Source: CAWARU01 sp963784575 (GTDB lineage: Bacteria > Pseudomonadota > Gammaproteobacteria > UBA6186 > Azoamicaceae). From it: 64,000 nt of DNA. The DNA lies in assembly GCA_963784575.1 (NCBI GenBank), contig CAWARU010000001.1, forward strand, positions 1,984,001-2,048,000, written 5' to 3'. The notes beneath the pieces were generated by a model, which saw only the letters and a list, made by a program, of their open reading frames with translations, had not been told where the DNA came from and did no database searches. Position numbers and translations under genes: made by a program. Of the stretch, positions 8,130 through 17,420 are shown piece by piece; position 1 is the first letter of the stretch, and each line of letters starts with the position of its first letter.

Positions 8130-8983
8130 TAAAAAATCCCGGAGATAGACCGGGTTAATCCTTGTACTAATACAGGTGCGGCCCTTTCAAATTTCAAATT
8201 TACCTTGTTGGCAGTGCCGACAACACGGGTTTGATACCTTTTCCAATCGACTTTTTCTGTGGCAGTGATTTCTCTCGCGCCACTGGTTCCTTGTTTGAGC
8301 TTGGAACGGGTTTTTTCCTTCACAATGACTGAATTCGGAACTCGCTCCGAAATCTGCACATCGGCAATGACGTTATATACCACATCTTGAACCATGGCAT
8401 CACTGACAGTCGCCATTGCCGCACCCAAAATACTGCCCGTGACTGCTCCTTTACGGGATTTTTCATCATCAACCACACTCCCAATGGCTGCGCCAACAGC
8501 AGCTCCAGTGATAGCAGCTCCAAAACCTTGATGTAACGCACATTCCGAAGCTCTCAAATCCGAACGGCCGACCTGTAAAATATTGGTCTGCAAAATATAG
8601 TGTGCTTGTTCTGGATTGTTCACTAAGGTATAACCCTTGGTTTCCAGTGCTTTTGCTATATGATTTTCAATATCAAGCTGTGGTTTATCTGAGGTGTTGC
8701 GCACTTGTAAATATAGGGTGCGTTTGTCCAAAGTCACCGGATCCAAAAAAACGGTAGCACTCATGCGGGTTTGTACATCGAGTTTACGTTTATTAATCGC
8801 AGTATGTGTGGCCCCACAGCCCACCAAACTCAATATCAGGGACAAATTTAGAGTAATTACAAGTAATTGTGGTAATCCCCGTAGAGGTAGTCCCTGTAAT
8901 CGCTGTCGCCTTGAAAACCTGAGTAATATCTCAGGCAATGGTATCAAGACCAAGGTCCAACAACTCTGTGACTTTTGATCCAT
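8129..8983 (-). CDS. TraT-like complement-resistance outer-membrane lipoprotein
   Basis: The mature part begins at the lipobox Cys in LSLVGCGATHTAINKRKL and closely follows the plasmid TraT pattern (CGAMSTAIKKRNL as recalled for F TraT). A glycine-rich hydrophobic segment (GFGAAITGAAVGAAIGSVV) and GAVTGSILGAAMATVSDAMV follow, as in TraT. TraT gives surface exclusion and serum resistance, so a surface role is inferred. The start is uncertain: the frame is open to 9079, but a promoter for rpmB overlaps 9003-9031, so the ATG at 8983 is preferred. This leaves an unusually long (about 55 residues) signal region. Confidence 0.8.
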   Translation of the reverse strand: MDQKSQSCWTLVLIPLPEILLRFSRRQRLQGLPLRGLPQLLVITLNLSLILSLVGCGATHTAINKRKLDVQTRMSATVFLDPVTLDKRTLYLQVRNTSDKPQLDIENHIAKALETKGYTLVNNPEQAHYILQTNILQVGRSDLRASECALHQGFGAAITGAAVGAAIGSVVDDEKSRKGAVTGSILGAAMATVSDAMVQDVVYNVIADVQISERVPNSVIVKEKTRSKLKQGTSGAREITATEKVDWKRYQTRVVGTANKVNLKFERAAPVLVQGLTRSISGIF

Positions 8984-9002
8984 TTCGGGCTCGAGTCTCA
9001 TC

Positions 9003-9031
9003 TTTACTTGAATAAAAAAATCAAGTATACT
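9003..9031 (+). promoter_or_regulatory. Probable sigma-70 promoter of rpmB-rpmG
   Basis: TTTACT (9003-9008) and TATACT (9026-9031) are separated by 17 bases, placing the start site near 9038 and a leader of about 110 bases before rpmB. It overlaps the upstream part of the divergent TraT-like frame. Confidence 0.5.
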
Positions 9032-9148
9032 CTTCCTTCGAGTAACAAAGCTATAGAAATCTAGAACCGATTGGGCCAATATAAGCCCTATTTGGTAGGG
9101 CCAGGCCTTAGGGTTCGCCCGATAAAGAATTGTAAAACGGAGTCAAAA

Positions 9149-9391
9149 ATGTCCAGAGTATGTCAGGTAACTGGTAAGTCGGTAATGACCGGTAATAATG
9201 TATCTCATTCCAACCGGAAAACCCGTAGACGATTTCTGCCCAATCTTCATTGGCATCGATTTTGGGTGCCCAGTGAAAATCGATTTGTGCGACTTTTAGT
9301 TTCCCATAAAGGAATGCGAATCATCGATAAACGCGGTATTGAAAACGTGTTGGCTGAAATTCGGGGTTGTGATTCACAATCTAGTGAGTAA
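9149..9391 (+). CDS. rpmB: 50S ribosomal protein L28
   Basis: The 80-residue L28 starts MSRVCQVTGK and carries the family core GNNVSHSNRKTRRRFLPN and a C-terminal GMRIIDKRGIENVL. The frame is open to 9071, but the ATG at 9149 has GGAG eight bases upstream and fits the family start exactly. It is followed by rpmG after a 72-base gap, the standard rpmBG operon order. Confidence 0.97.
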   Translation: MSRVCQVTGKSVMTGNNVSHSNRKTRRRFLPNLHWHRFWVPSENRFVRLLVSHKGMRIIDKRGIENVLAEIRGCDSQSSE

Positions 9392-9463
9392 AAATACATA
9401 GATTAATAGATTAGAGTCTGTTGGCATCATAAATAAGCCAATGGATCAATGAGGTTAAGGAAT

Positions 9464-9625
9464 ATGGCTAAATCTAAATTAGTAAAAGTAAGACTGGCTT
9501 CAACAGCCTCCAGTTATTTTTATACCACCACTCGAAATCCAAAACTTGCGAAAAAGCTTAGATTGCGTAAATTTGATCCTATTACCCGCAAGCACGAATG
9601 GTTCGAAGAAAAGAAAATTAAATAA
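9464..9625 (+). CDS. rpmG: 50S ribosomal protein L33
   Basis: The 53-residue protein reads MAKSKLVKVRLAS, then SYFYTTTRNPK and LRKFDPITRKHEWFEEKKIK, a clear L33. It lacks the four zinc Cys of the other L33 type, as in most gammaproteobacteria. A GAGG/AAGG stretch precedes the ATG. It is the second gene of rpmBG, upstream of birA by about 30 bases. Confidence 0.97.
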   Translation: MAKSKLVKVRLASTASSYFYTTTRNPKLAKKLRLRKFDPITRKHEWFEEKKIK

Positions 9626-9654
9626 TCACTATTTTCTATAAATAAAGTTCTCTA

Positions 9655-10703
9655 GTGCTACGCGTTTTAAAACTATTGAGTGATGGTGAATTTCACTCAG
9701 GCGAAGATTTAGGAAAAAGCTAAACTTAAGCCGTTCTGCTGTTTGGAAATTTGTAAAGCTGATACAAAATCTAGATATTGAGCTTGAAACACGCACTGGA
9801 AAAGGATATCGCATTCCAAATGGCAATACCCTTCTAGATGCAGCGGCCATCAAAAATCACATCGACCCTCTCGAATTAGAAAATCTGGCATCTATAGAAA
9901 TAGTCCAATCACTAAGCTCAACCATGGATTATTTCAATCCAATTGCCGGCAATACTGATCCTATTCATATCATTTCAAGTTTCACAAACGATTCAAGTTT
10001 CGCAAACGATGCCTCCCTTCCCAATCCTTTAGCAAATCGAGTCTGCTTTGCGGAAAGGCAAACAGAGGGGCGAGGCCGTCTTGGCCGCAAATGGATTTCA
10101 CCCTTTGCAAAAAACATCTATCTTTCCTTGCTCTGGCATTTTCCAAAAGAACTCAGTGAATTATCTGGATTGAGCCTCGCCATCGCAACCGCTATCATTA
10201 AAACCTTAAATAAATTTAATATCCATCAAGATCTCGGCTTAAAATGGCCGAACGATATTTTGTATCAAACTCAAAAATTGGGCGGCATTTTGATTGAACT
10301 GAACGGTGAAACACATAATGTCAGCCGCGCGGTCATCGGACTTGGGTTAAATGTTCTCGCTGCCAATAGCACATTGAAATATCCATCCAATATTGATCAA
10401 CCTTGGACCACTCTTCAGTCTATATTGGGAACCAAACCCGATCGCAACCATTTATCGGGTATGCTGCTGAATGAGCTTATAAAAACTTGTCTTCTCTTTA
10501 CAAAGCAGGGTTTATCTCCCTTTTTAGAATTTTGGCGTTCCAAAGACTTAACATTCAATAAAGCTGTCAAGATTCTGTGTCAAGGACAGGAATTTATAGG
10601 GATTGGCAAAGGTATCAATGAACAAGGTCATTTTATATTGGAAACAGAAAAACACGAAACCAAGATTTTTTCAAATGGAGAGGTCTCTTTGCGACTCATT
10701 TGA
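9655..10703 (+). pseudogene. birA: BirA biotin-protein ligase/repressor, frameshifted in the HTH domain
   Basis: The intact frame from 9924 encodes the biotin-protein ligase core: RGRLGRKWISPFAKNIYLS, LKWPNDILYQTQKLGGILIE and a C-terminal SH3-like domain. It attaches biotin to the acetyl-CoA carboxylase carrier protein. Upstream, a GTG at 9655 opens the winged-helix domain (LRVLKLLSDGEFHSGEDLGK), which hits TAA after the A5 run at 9714-9718. One more A would restore KLNLSRSAVWKFVKLIQN and fuse both parts to about 349 codons. As written, only a protein starting around the ATG at 9924 (259 residues) would be made, without DNA binding. An 18-bp tandem duplication sits at 9974-10009. Confidence 0.85.
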
Positions 10704-10873
10704 AATTAACTAAACAAAATATAGTCCATCCCTTTTTTCATCCCTCCAAGCCCCCTAGCTTTCTTGTAAAATTATTCTTATATTTTAATTACACTATGCA
10801 TCATCTTTGCCCAAGTATAGGAAACATGGTGTGGTAAAACAGTACCTTACCAGAGGGTTTAAGGATTGATTTC

Positions 10874-11884
10874 ATGTCTAATTTCATCAGTTACATCACT
10901 ACAGATAATCTATGGCCATACATCAGTGGGATTATTTTTATTGCACTTTATGCATTTTTTGCAATTGCAGAAAAAAGCGAGAAAAGGGCATCTATGAATT
11001 TAAAACCAGCATTTTTTACAGAATCGCCTTTAAAATTAAAATACGCTACTAAACCCCTGCGTCTTGCAACAGATCTCACAGAAATGCCCATCACGGAGAT
11101 TACAAAAATTTGTGGTCTTCAAGGCTGGACCGATGGCCTTTATATACCAGGAAATTATCGCAAACGGTGGGTCCGTGAAAAAAAATATACCGGCGATGAA
11201 ATAGATAAAAAAACACAACAGGATTCCGAGCATGAACTGCTAAAAAGTATCGAAGAACGACTTCGTAATCCACTTACCTCGATTGTCATTTGTGAAATCA
11301 ATGAACAAGTTGGCAAAGGCGTATTTTTGGCTCTTGATGCCAAGCCCATCCCAGCTGGTACAGTTTTAGGCATCTATTCGGGGGTATTCAAAAAAAATGA
11401 AGGAAAGCTAGACTACACCTACGCACTTTCATTATCAGGAATCGTAGAAGACAGTGAGAAGAAGAAAGCACCCATCATTGATGCAAAAGACTACGGCAAT
11501 ATTTTCCGCTTGCTGCAAGATTTGCCAAGCGCGGATGAGTTACAACAAGTGAAAGATTTGTCAGAGAATCAATTAAAAAGACTCGCAGTTGAGAATGTTC
11601 AGACCGCAGGAATTTTCTATCAAGGCTACCCAATTATGTATTTTAAGAACATTGTCCCCATAGAACCTGGTGATCAACTGGGATTTTCTTATCGCGGCGG
11701 TTATTGGAATAATTGGATAAATAAACGTAAACTCTTCGATAAAAATGCTCAAATCATTGGACATTTTTTAACGGAAGATACTGTAGAATTCTATTCGGAG
11801 GAAGATCCTCTAGAAGACAATCAAGAAGACCCTCAAGCAGACAATAATTCAGCTAATACTAATAATGGTGAATTGACTACTTAA
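10874..11884 (+). CDS. SET-domain (lysine methyltransferase-like) protein, membrane-anchored
   Basis: The 336-residue protein begins with one hydrophobic segment (about residues 13-32, LWPYISGIIFIALYAFFAIA). From about residue 150 it shows a SET-like order: GKGVFLALDAKPIPAGTVLG then IYSGV, DAKDYGNIFRLL (compare GN-RF-NH), and near the end FKNIVPIEPGDQLGFSYRGGYW (compare I-pGeEL-fdYg-YW). The canonical NHS/C motif is not conserved, so catalytic activity is uncertain. In Legionella, SET proteins are injected effectors that methylate host histones; a similar role is inference. The C-terminus is acidic (EEDPLEDNQEDPQADN). AAGG lies nine bases before the ATG. Confidence 0.6.
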   Translation: MSNFISYITTDNLWPYISGIIFIALYAFFAIAEKSEKRASMNLKPAFFTESPLKLKYATKPLRLATDLTEMPITEITKICGLQGWTDGLYIPGNYRKRWVREKKYTGDEIDKKTQQDSEHELLKSIEERLRNPLTSIVICEINEQVGKGVFLALDAKPIPAGTVLGIYSGVFKKNEGKLDYTYALSLSGIVEDSEKKKAPIIDAKDYGNIFRLLQDLPSADELQQVKDLSENQLKRLAVENVQTAGIFYQGYPIMYFKNIVPIEPGDQLGFSYRGGYWNNWINKRKLFDKNAQIIGHFLTEDTVEFYSEEDPLEDNQEDPQADNNSANTNNGELTT

Positions 11885-12056
11885 GTTCCTATTTAAGTTC
11901 CTAAAAGCCTTCCCGTTTTGTCCAAAGTCAAAGTGGGATATCTTGAACAGTTACATTTTATCTGCTTTATCTGCTTTATCTTCTGCTTCTGCTTCCCAAG
12001 ACTCTCAATTTCTATTAAACTGCAAGAAATCATTTTGATAAATATGAGTAATTTCC

Positions 12057-13586
12057 ATGAAACCCCATCCTCTTGTCTTGCTCATCCTAGACGGCTTTGG
12101 GCTCCGAGAATCAAACGATTCCAATGCAATCAATCTTGCCAAAAAACCTATTTGGGATGAACTTTGGAACAAATACCCTCATACAAGCTTGCAAGCATCT
12201 GGACTCTCTGTTGGATTGCCAGAAGGACAGATGGGGAATTCAGAAGTCGGACATCTCACCATGGGAGCGGGCAGAGTCATATACCAAGATTTAACTCGCG
12301 TTTCTGAAGCTGTTAAAAAAGGTGATTTTTTTCAAAATGCCATCATCATTTCAGCTTTAGAGAAAGCCAAAAAAACAAATCGTGCTGTCCATGTCTTAGG
12401 GTTACTGTCTCCTGGTGGCGTTCATAGCCATGAAGATCACATTTTTGCGCTCTTACAACTTGCAAAAGAACTAAAACTGCCGCATGTTTGGGTACATCCT
12501 TTTCTGGACGGCAGAGACACACCACCGCGGAGTGCACTATCTTCTATTGAAAAGTTGGAAAGCGAGTGCAGAAATTCCACAATCAAAATCGCAAGTCTTT
12601 GCGGCCGCTATTATGCCATGGATCGCGATAAACGCTGGGATCGCAGCGAGCAAGCTTATGATCTACTCACAGCGGGTAAAGCAGAATTTCATGCTAAAAG
12701 CGCAGTCGATGCACTGCAACAAGCTTATGCAAGAAATGAAAGCGATGAATTTGTCAAACCTACATTAATAGGACATTCAGATCCCATTCAAGACGGCGAT
12801 ATTGTTATTTTTATGAATTTCCGCGCCGATCGAGCACGACAATTAAGCTATGCTCTCACAGATCCAAATTTTACAGGATTTCAGAGACTAAAATGGCCTC
12901 ACTTGGGAGAATTTGTCACTTTAACAGAATATGCTAAAAACATTTCTGCAAGCGTCGCCTATCCGCCAATCAGTTTAGAAAATCTTCTCGTCACTATTCT
13001 TGAACAGCATAAACTCACGCAATTACGCATTGCAGAAACCGAAAAATATGCCCATGTCACTTATTTTTTTAATGGCGGCAGAGATGAACCGCATCAAGGC
13101 GAAGATCGCATTCTCATCCCTTCTCAAAAAGCAGCAACCTATGATCTATGCCCTGAAATGAGTGTCAAACAAATTACCGAACAATTGGTCGATGCTATTC
13201 TGAAATTAAAATATGATGTGATAATTTGCAATTTTGCCAATGCAGACATGGTCGGTCATACCGGCAATTTTGATGCAACGCGTTCTTCTATTGAAGTCAT
13301 GGATGCCTGTATAGGAAATACTTATTCGGCGCTTAAAGCAGTTCAAGGAGAGATGATAATCACCGCAGATCATGGCAATGCGGAAATCATGTTCGATGCA
13401 ACGACGCGGCAACCTCACACGGCTCATACCACCGAAAATGTGCCATTTTTATATGTTGGAAAACATGCTAAGATAATAAAAGAACAGGGTTCATTAAGTG
13501 ACATAGCGCCTACGATGTTATATTTATTAGATATTCCAAAGCCAAATGAGATGTCAGGCACCTCATTGGTTCAATTATCAGATTAA
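12057..13586 (+). CDS. gpmI: 2,3-bisphosphoglycerate-independent phosphoglycerate mutase
   Basis: The 509-residue dimanganese enzyme interconverts 3- and 2-phosphoglycerate in glycolysis. The alkaline-phosphatase-fold start LLILDGFGLRESNDSNAI contains a metal Asp, and GNSEVGHLTMGAGR carries the catalytic Ser. NFRADRARQLSYAL and the metal ligands ADMVGHTG and TADHGNAE follow. Length matches the family (about 510). In many gammaproteobacteria gpmI is followed by envC and an S41 peptidase; here the S41 peptidase follows directly and envC is missing. Confidence 0.97.
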   Translation: MKPHPLVLLILDGFGLRESNDSNAINLAKKPIWDELWNKYPHTSLQASGLSVGLPEGQMGNSEVGHLTMGAGRVIYQDLTRVSEAVKKGDFFQNAIIISALEKAKKTNRAVHVLGLLSPGGVHSHEDHIFALLQLAKELKLPHVWVHPFLDGRDTPPRSALSSIEKLESECRNSTIKIASLCGRYYAMDRDKRWDRSEQAYDLLTAGKAEFHAKSAVDALQQAYARNESDEFVKPTLIGHSDPIQDGDIVIFMNFRADRARQLSYALTDPNFTGFQRLKWPHLGEFVTLTEYAKNISASVAYPPISLENLLVTILEQHKLTQLRIAETEKYAHVTYFFNGGRDEPHQGEDRILIPSQKAATYDLCPEMSVKQITEQLVDAILKLKYDVIICNFANADMVGHTGNFDATRSSIEVMDACIGNTYSALKAVQGEMIITADHGNAEIMFDATTRQPHTAHTTENVPFLYVGKHAKIIKEQGSLSDIAPTMLYLLDIPKPNEMSGTSLVQLSD

Positions 13587-13625
13587 AGATTTTTTTGTAA
13601 CAGCTCAGATAATACGAAATCTTCT

Positions 13626-13663
13626 GATTGCTTCGGCATTGCGAGGCGAATGCCGAAGCAATC
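13626..13663. repeat. 15-bp perfect hairpin downstream of gpmI
   Basis: GATTGCTTCGGCATT (13626-13640) and its exact reverse complement (13649-13663) enclose the loop GCGAGGCG. No T-run follows, so it is better viewed as a REP-like palindrome than a terminator. The rest of the 302-base gap 13587-13887 shows no gene. Confidence 0.6.
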
Positions 13664-13887
13664 CAAGAAAGATCTGGGCCGTTATGTATTTTTTATCAAA
13701 TCTGAGTGGGAAAATTAGGCATTTCGGTTTATACTTTTAACTCAGGACAAGTGGTCAAGAAAACCTAATTTCAGAGTGACATAGAAGCAAGCATAAATAT
13801 TAAAACTTAACTCTTCGAAGGAACACTGAAAAGACATCGCTGACTTCACTTTAAGTAGAGTAGTTAACTTTTTCCGGAGACAGTAAA

Positions 13888-15300
13888 ATGTATTTAAAAC
13901 AGAACCGAATGCCACTCATTCTTTCTTTGATTTTCTCTTTGAGCATTGCTGCAAGCAATGCCAGTATCGCTGCCAGCAAATCCAGTCTTGCAGACTCATC
14001 TGATGACAGCAGTAGCGAAAAGAGCAGCAGTGAAAAAAGTGATAAACTACCACTGGCTGATTTACAAAGATTTACCACCGTTATCGAAAATATCAAAAGT
14101 TACTATGTAAAGCCCATCGACGATTCGACTCTGTTCGAAAATGCCTTGCATGGAATGGTAGGTGGCTTGGATCCGCATTCCTCTTACCTCGATAAAGAAG
14201 ACTATGCCGATCTCAAAACCAGCACCACCGGAAAATTTGGTGGTCTTGGCATCGAAGTGCTGCCCGAAGATGGTCTTATCCGCGTCATCAGCCCAATCGA
14301 TGATACCCCTGCACAGCGCGCTGGTGTTCAAGCCGGTGATTTGATTATCCGTTTGAATGATACACCCGTCAAAGGACTCTCTCCTCGTGAAGCCATTGAA
14401 ATGATGCGCGGTGAAAAAGGCACTCCAATAGTGCTGACCATTATTCGACAAGGAGAAAATAAGCCGCTTCAAATCACTGTAATCCGTGACATTATCAATG
14501 TCCGCAGCGTACGCAGTGAAATGCTGGATGACAATTACGGCTATGTCCGAGTCTCCCAATTCCAAACCAATACCGGTGACGATTTTATCAAAGCGGTACA
14601 GCAATTGAAGAAAGACAGCAATGGCAAACTTAAAGGTTTGATTGTCGATCTCCGCAACAATCCTGGCGGGCTGCTCGATGCCTCAGTCCAAGTTGCTGGT
14701 GCATTCTTAGAACGCGACAAATTAAAATATGAAGGTGTCATTGTTTACACGAAAGGCCGAATGGCTGGATCTCAAATCAAAGAAAAAGCGCGTTCCGGCG
14801 ATGTCTTGACTGGCGCCCCCATTATTGTTCTCGTGAACGGTGGTTCAGCATCGGCTTCCGAAATTGTGGCAGGTGCGCTGCAAGATCACCGTCGTGCCGT
14901 TATCATGGGTACCCAAACGTTTGGTAAAGGTTCTGTACAAACAGTGCTTCCCTTAAAGGATAGCCGCGGCTTGAAGCTGACTACCGCGCTATATTATACA
15001 CCCGCTGGACGTTCTATTCAGGCTGAAGGCATCAAACCCGATATCAACGTTGAACCTCAAAAAATCCCTGTAAGTGCTGATGCAAGCGCTGACAGCAATC
15101 CTCTCAACATCCGTGAAGAAGATCTGCGCCGTCACCTCGAAAATGCCAATAATGCAGCTGCAATTGCAGCAGCGAGCAAGAAAGGGATTAATCCAAAAGA
15201 TAACAAAGATTTACCGCTCATCAACCGCGATTATCAATTGTATGAAGCGCTGAATGTATTGAAGGCTCTGGTGCTGCTGAAGGGCGGCAGCACCAGTTGA
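13888..15300 (+). CDS. ctpA: S41 family C-terminal processing peptidase
   Basis: The 470-residue periplasmic serine protease has a signal peptide (about residues 1-28, ending near ASIAAS) and a Ser-rich linker. A PDZ domain (about 110-190, GGLGIEVLPEDGLIRVISPI) precedes the protease core with Ser in NGGSASASEIVAGALQDH and Lys in GTQTFGKGSVQT. Tail-specific proteases of this family process or degrade envelope proteins. CGGAGA lies seven bases before the ATG. It follows gpmI, the usual gammaproteobacterial neighbour. Identification as a CtpA-like S41 enzyme is firm; the substrate is unknown. Confidence 0.93.
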   Translation: MYLKQNRMPLILSLIFSLSIAASNASIAASKSSLADSSDDSSSEKSSSEKSDKLPLADLQRFTTVIENIKSYYVKPIDDSTLFENALHGMVGGLDPHSSYLDKEDYADLKTSTTGKFGGLGIEVLPEDGLIRVISPIDDTPAQRAGVQAGDLIIRLNDTPVKGLSPREAIEMMRGEKGTPIVLTIIRQGENKPLQITVIRDIINVRSVRSEMLDDNYGYVRVSQFQTNTGDDFIKAVQQLKKDSNGKLKGLIVDLRNNPGGLLDASVQVAGAFLERDKLKYEGVIVYTKGRMAGSQIKEKARSGDVLTGAPIIVLVNGGSASASEIVAGALQDHRRAVIMGTQTFGKGSVQTVLPLKDSRGLKLTTALYYTPAGRSIQAEGIKPDINVEPQKIPVSADASADSNPLNIREEDLRRHLENANNAAAIAAASKKGINPKDNKDLPLINRDYQLYEALNVLKALVLLKGGSTS

Positions 15301-15313
15301 TCGCCTCGCTTCG

Positions 15314-15502
15314 TTACAATAATGACGAAACCTCGTTTACCTTTTTTGAATAATGCCTGGCAAGCTCTTTCTCTGAAAAATCAGTTAAAGGCGTGTAGGT
15401 ATTAAAATATCTATCAAAGCATTCCTCAGCATTAATGCCGCCTTTTCTATAATAATCCTCGAAGGAATCAGTGATATTTGCCTCTTGAAAAAGTGATTGG
15501 CA
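15314..15502 (-). pseudogene. Possible gene remnant (C-terminal fragment)
   Basis: A 62-codon open stretch without a start codon runs on the minus strand between an upstream TAA (15503-15505) and a TAA at 15314-15316. Its composition looks protein-like (DSFEDYYRKGGINAEECF, then PLTDFSEKELARHYSKK), but I do not recognise it. It could be the 3-prime end of a decayed gene or chance. It fills the roughly 295-base gap between the peptidase and SDR genes. Confidence 0.3.
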
Positions 15503-15594
15503 TTAGTACGATTAGAGTCATTCTAAACATTAAAGAATAAAGAACCACAAATGACTATACTTGAATAAAGTTTCCTTTATTTTGGAAATAATTC

Positions 15595-16346
15595 TTGGAA
15601 AAAAACGTAGCTTTGATAACAGGCGGTGCTCAAGGAATAGGTAAAGGCATCGCCAAAAAATTTCTATCAGAAGGCATGCAAGTCGTTATTTGCGATCAAG
15701 ATAATGATGCAGGCAAAGAAACCCAAAAGGAATATGCAGTCTTGGGTGATATTCTATTTGTGAAAGGTGATGTCTCAGAAGAACAAGATGTGCGCAAAAT
15801 TATTGCATTTACCATCAAAAATTTTGGATCCATCGATTGCCTAATCAACAATGCTGGGACCTCATTCGAAAATCCATTGCTAAGCTCACGTTCAAGGAAT
15901 GGACTCATATCTTGGGGATTAATTTAAATGGCACCTTTCTTTTTTCTAAATATTGTGCAGATTATTTGAGAGAAAGCAACGGATCGATTGTTAACATCGC
16001 CTCCACCAGAGCATTAATGTCTGAACCAGATACCGAAGCATACAGTGCTTCCAAAGGCGGCATTGTCGCACTCACCCATGCGCTCTCGATCAGCCTCGGC
16101 CCAGATGTCCGAGTAAATTGCATCAGCCCCGGCTGGATTGAAACCAGTAACTGGCAAAAGAAGGGGAAGTGGCACAAAGCAATGCATTCCAAAAAAGACA
16201 AATCACAACATCCCGCAGGCAGAGTAGGGAACCCTGAAGACATTGCAAATCTTGCGTATTTTTTAGTTTCGGACCAATCTTCATTCATTACAGGCAGCAA
16301 TTTTGTGGTAGATGGCGGCATGACCCGAAAAATGATTTACGTATAA
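15595..16346 (+). pseudogene. Short-chain dehydrogenase/reductase, frameshifted
   Basis: The first frame (15595-15927) gives the Rossmann start ALITGGAQGIGKGIAK, DVSEEQDV and LINNAGTSFE. It then leaves the family pattern and stops. The second frame continues KSIAKLTFKEWTHILGINLN, with the catalytic Ser in SIVNIASTRA, the YSASKGG Tyr-Lys pair and a C-terminal DQSSFITGSNFVVDGGM. Adding one A to the A4 run at 15869-15872 joins them into a 250-residue classical SDR. The start is a TTG with a weak GGAAA upstream. The substrate cannot be told. The gene is either decayed or carries a base-call error. Confidence 0.8.
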
Positions 16347-16519
16347 TAACTTTATAAATGACTTTATTTATTTAGAAAGCAATATTATCACTATTTAATG
16401 TTCTTGACCAGAGGAATATGAATTATGAATAGAGGAATGGCCGCTTACAAGTTTGATAAAGCCTGACAAGCCAGAAGTCGTATTGCCTTTGGCCTGCCAG
16501 GCAAAAATTCAATGAAACC

Positions 16520-17236
16520 TTAATACGAGCTATCGGTATCTCCATCTTGCGTATTACCATTTTGCGTTTTCATATTACCATTCCCATTCTGAGAGTTCAT
16601 GCCTTTTTGCGAGACCATGCCTCCATTTGGCATGTTCGTGTTCATATCCTTGTTTTTCCTAAACTCCATCATTTTCTGTGCAATCTTATTCATGTCCTCA
16701 CTGCTCACGACATGTTTCACCTTTGGAAAGAGTTTGGTTTCTTCATCATTCGCATGGTTTGCCACATCTTTTTTAAGTTCATTGTACTTGGCAATCCATT
16801 GCTGCTTATCTTTAATTTCATCAAATTTCTTAAGTGCATTTGCAGCTTCGTCTTCTTGTTGTTTCAAAGGCTTGATGATCTTCTTCAAATCATCTTTATT
16901 TTCAATTCCGGAATAAAATACCTTTTGCTCCATGGTTTCATGTTTTATCAAAAAGTCTTTTAAAGTCTTAAAATCGGATTTTGCGGCATCAAAGTTACTG
17001 TCCAACTCTCCATCTATTTTCGAAAACATCTGACGAATATAGGCGTGATCTTGCATGATGATCGCTATAGGATCCATTTGTTGCTGTTGTTGAGATGTAG
17101 AAGATGCAGAATTTGACATGGAAGAGTCGGTACGTGGAGCAGCTCCCTTGTCAAAGCTTGGGTTGGATTAATCTGCCAGTGCAATTGGGCTCATTAAGGA
17201 TACGAAAACAACGGGTAACAGAATATTCTTGCGCAT
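16520..17236 (-). pseudogene. Exported hemerythrin (HHE) protein with in-frame stop after the signal peptide
   Basis: The main frame from the ATG at 17119 (199 residues) is a hemerythrin-like four-helix protein with iron-ligand motifs QDHAYIRQMF, KHETMEQKVF and HANDEETKLFPKV, and a Gln/Asn/Gly-rich tail. Such proteins bind O2 or NO through a di-iron site. In the same frame upstream, an ATG at 17236 with AGGA six bases before it encodes MRKNILLPVVFVSLMSPIALAD, a clean signal peptide, followed at once by TAA (17168-17170), then SNPSFDKGAAPRTDSS into the domain. The ATG at 17119 has no ribosome site. So this looks like an exported protein interrupted by a nonsense codon. Confidence 0.8.
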
Positions 17237-17420
17237 AGAATGTCCTTTGAATGGTGGTAATTGATGAATTGGTAGTCGTGACCTGTTGACTCTTCTCTAC
17301 ACCACCAACAGACCATTATTAATTTATAGATTTTATTTATAGAATGCGCAAGGAAAAATGAATTTTTTTCACTAACTTTCTTTAAAGCCATCCCCGTTCA
17401 GAATTTGCATTTAAATTTAG

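Noticed and set aside
13626..13663. Hairpin considered as an intrinsic terminator of gpmI
   Set aside because: There is no T-run on either strand after the stem, so it was recorded as a repeat only.
14062..14604. Minus-strand 180-codon frame opposite the S41 peptidase
   Set aside because: It is antisense to highly conserved protease codons; composition and lack of ribosome site mark it as a shadow.
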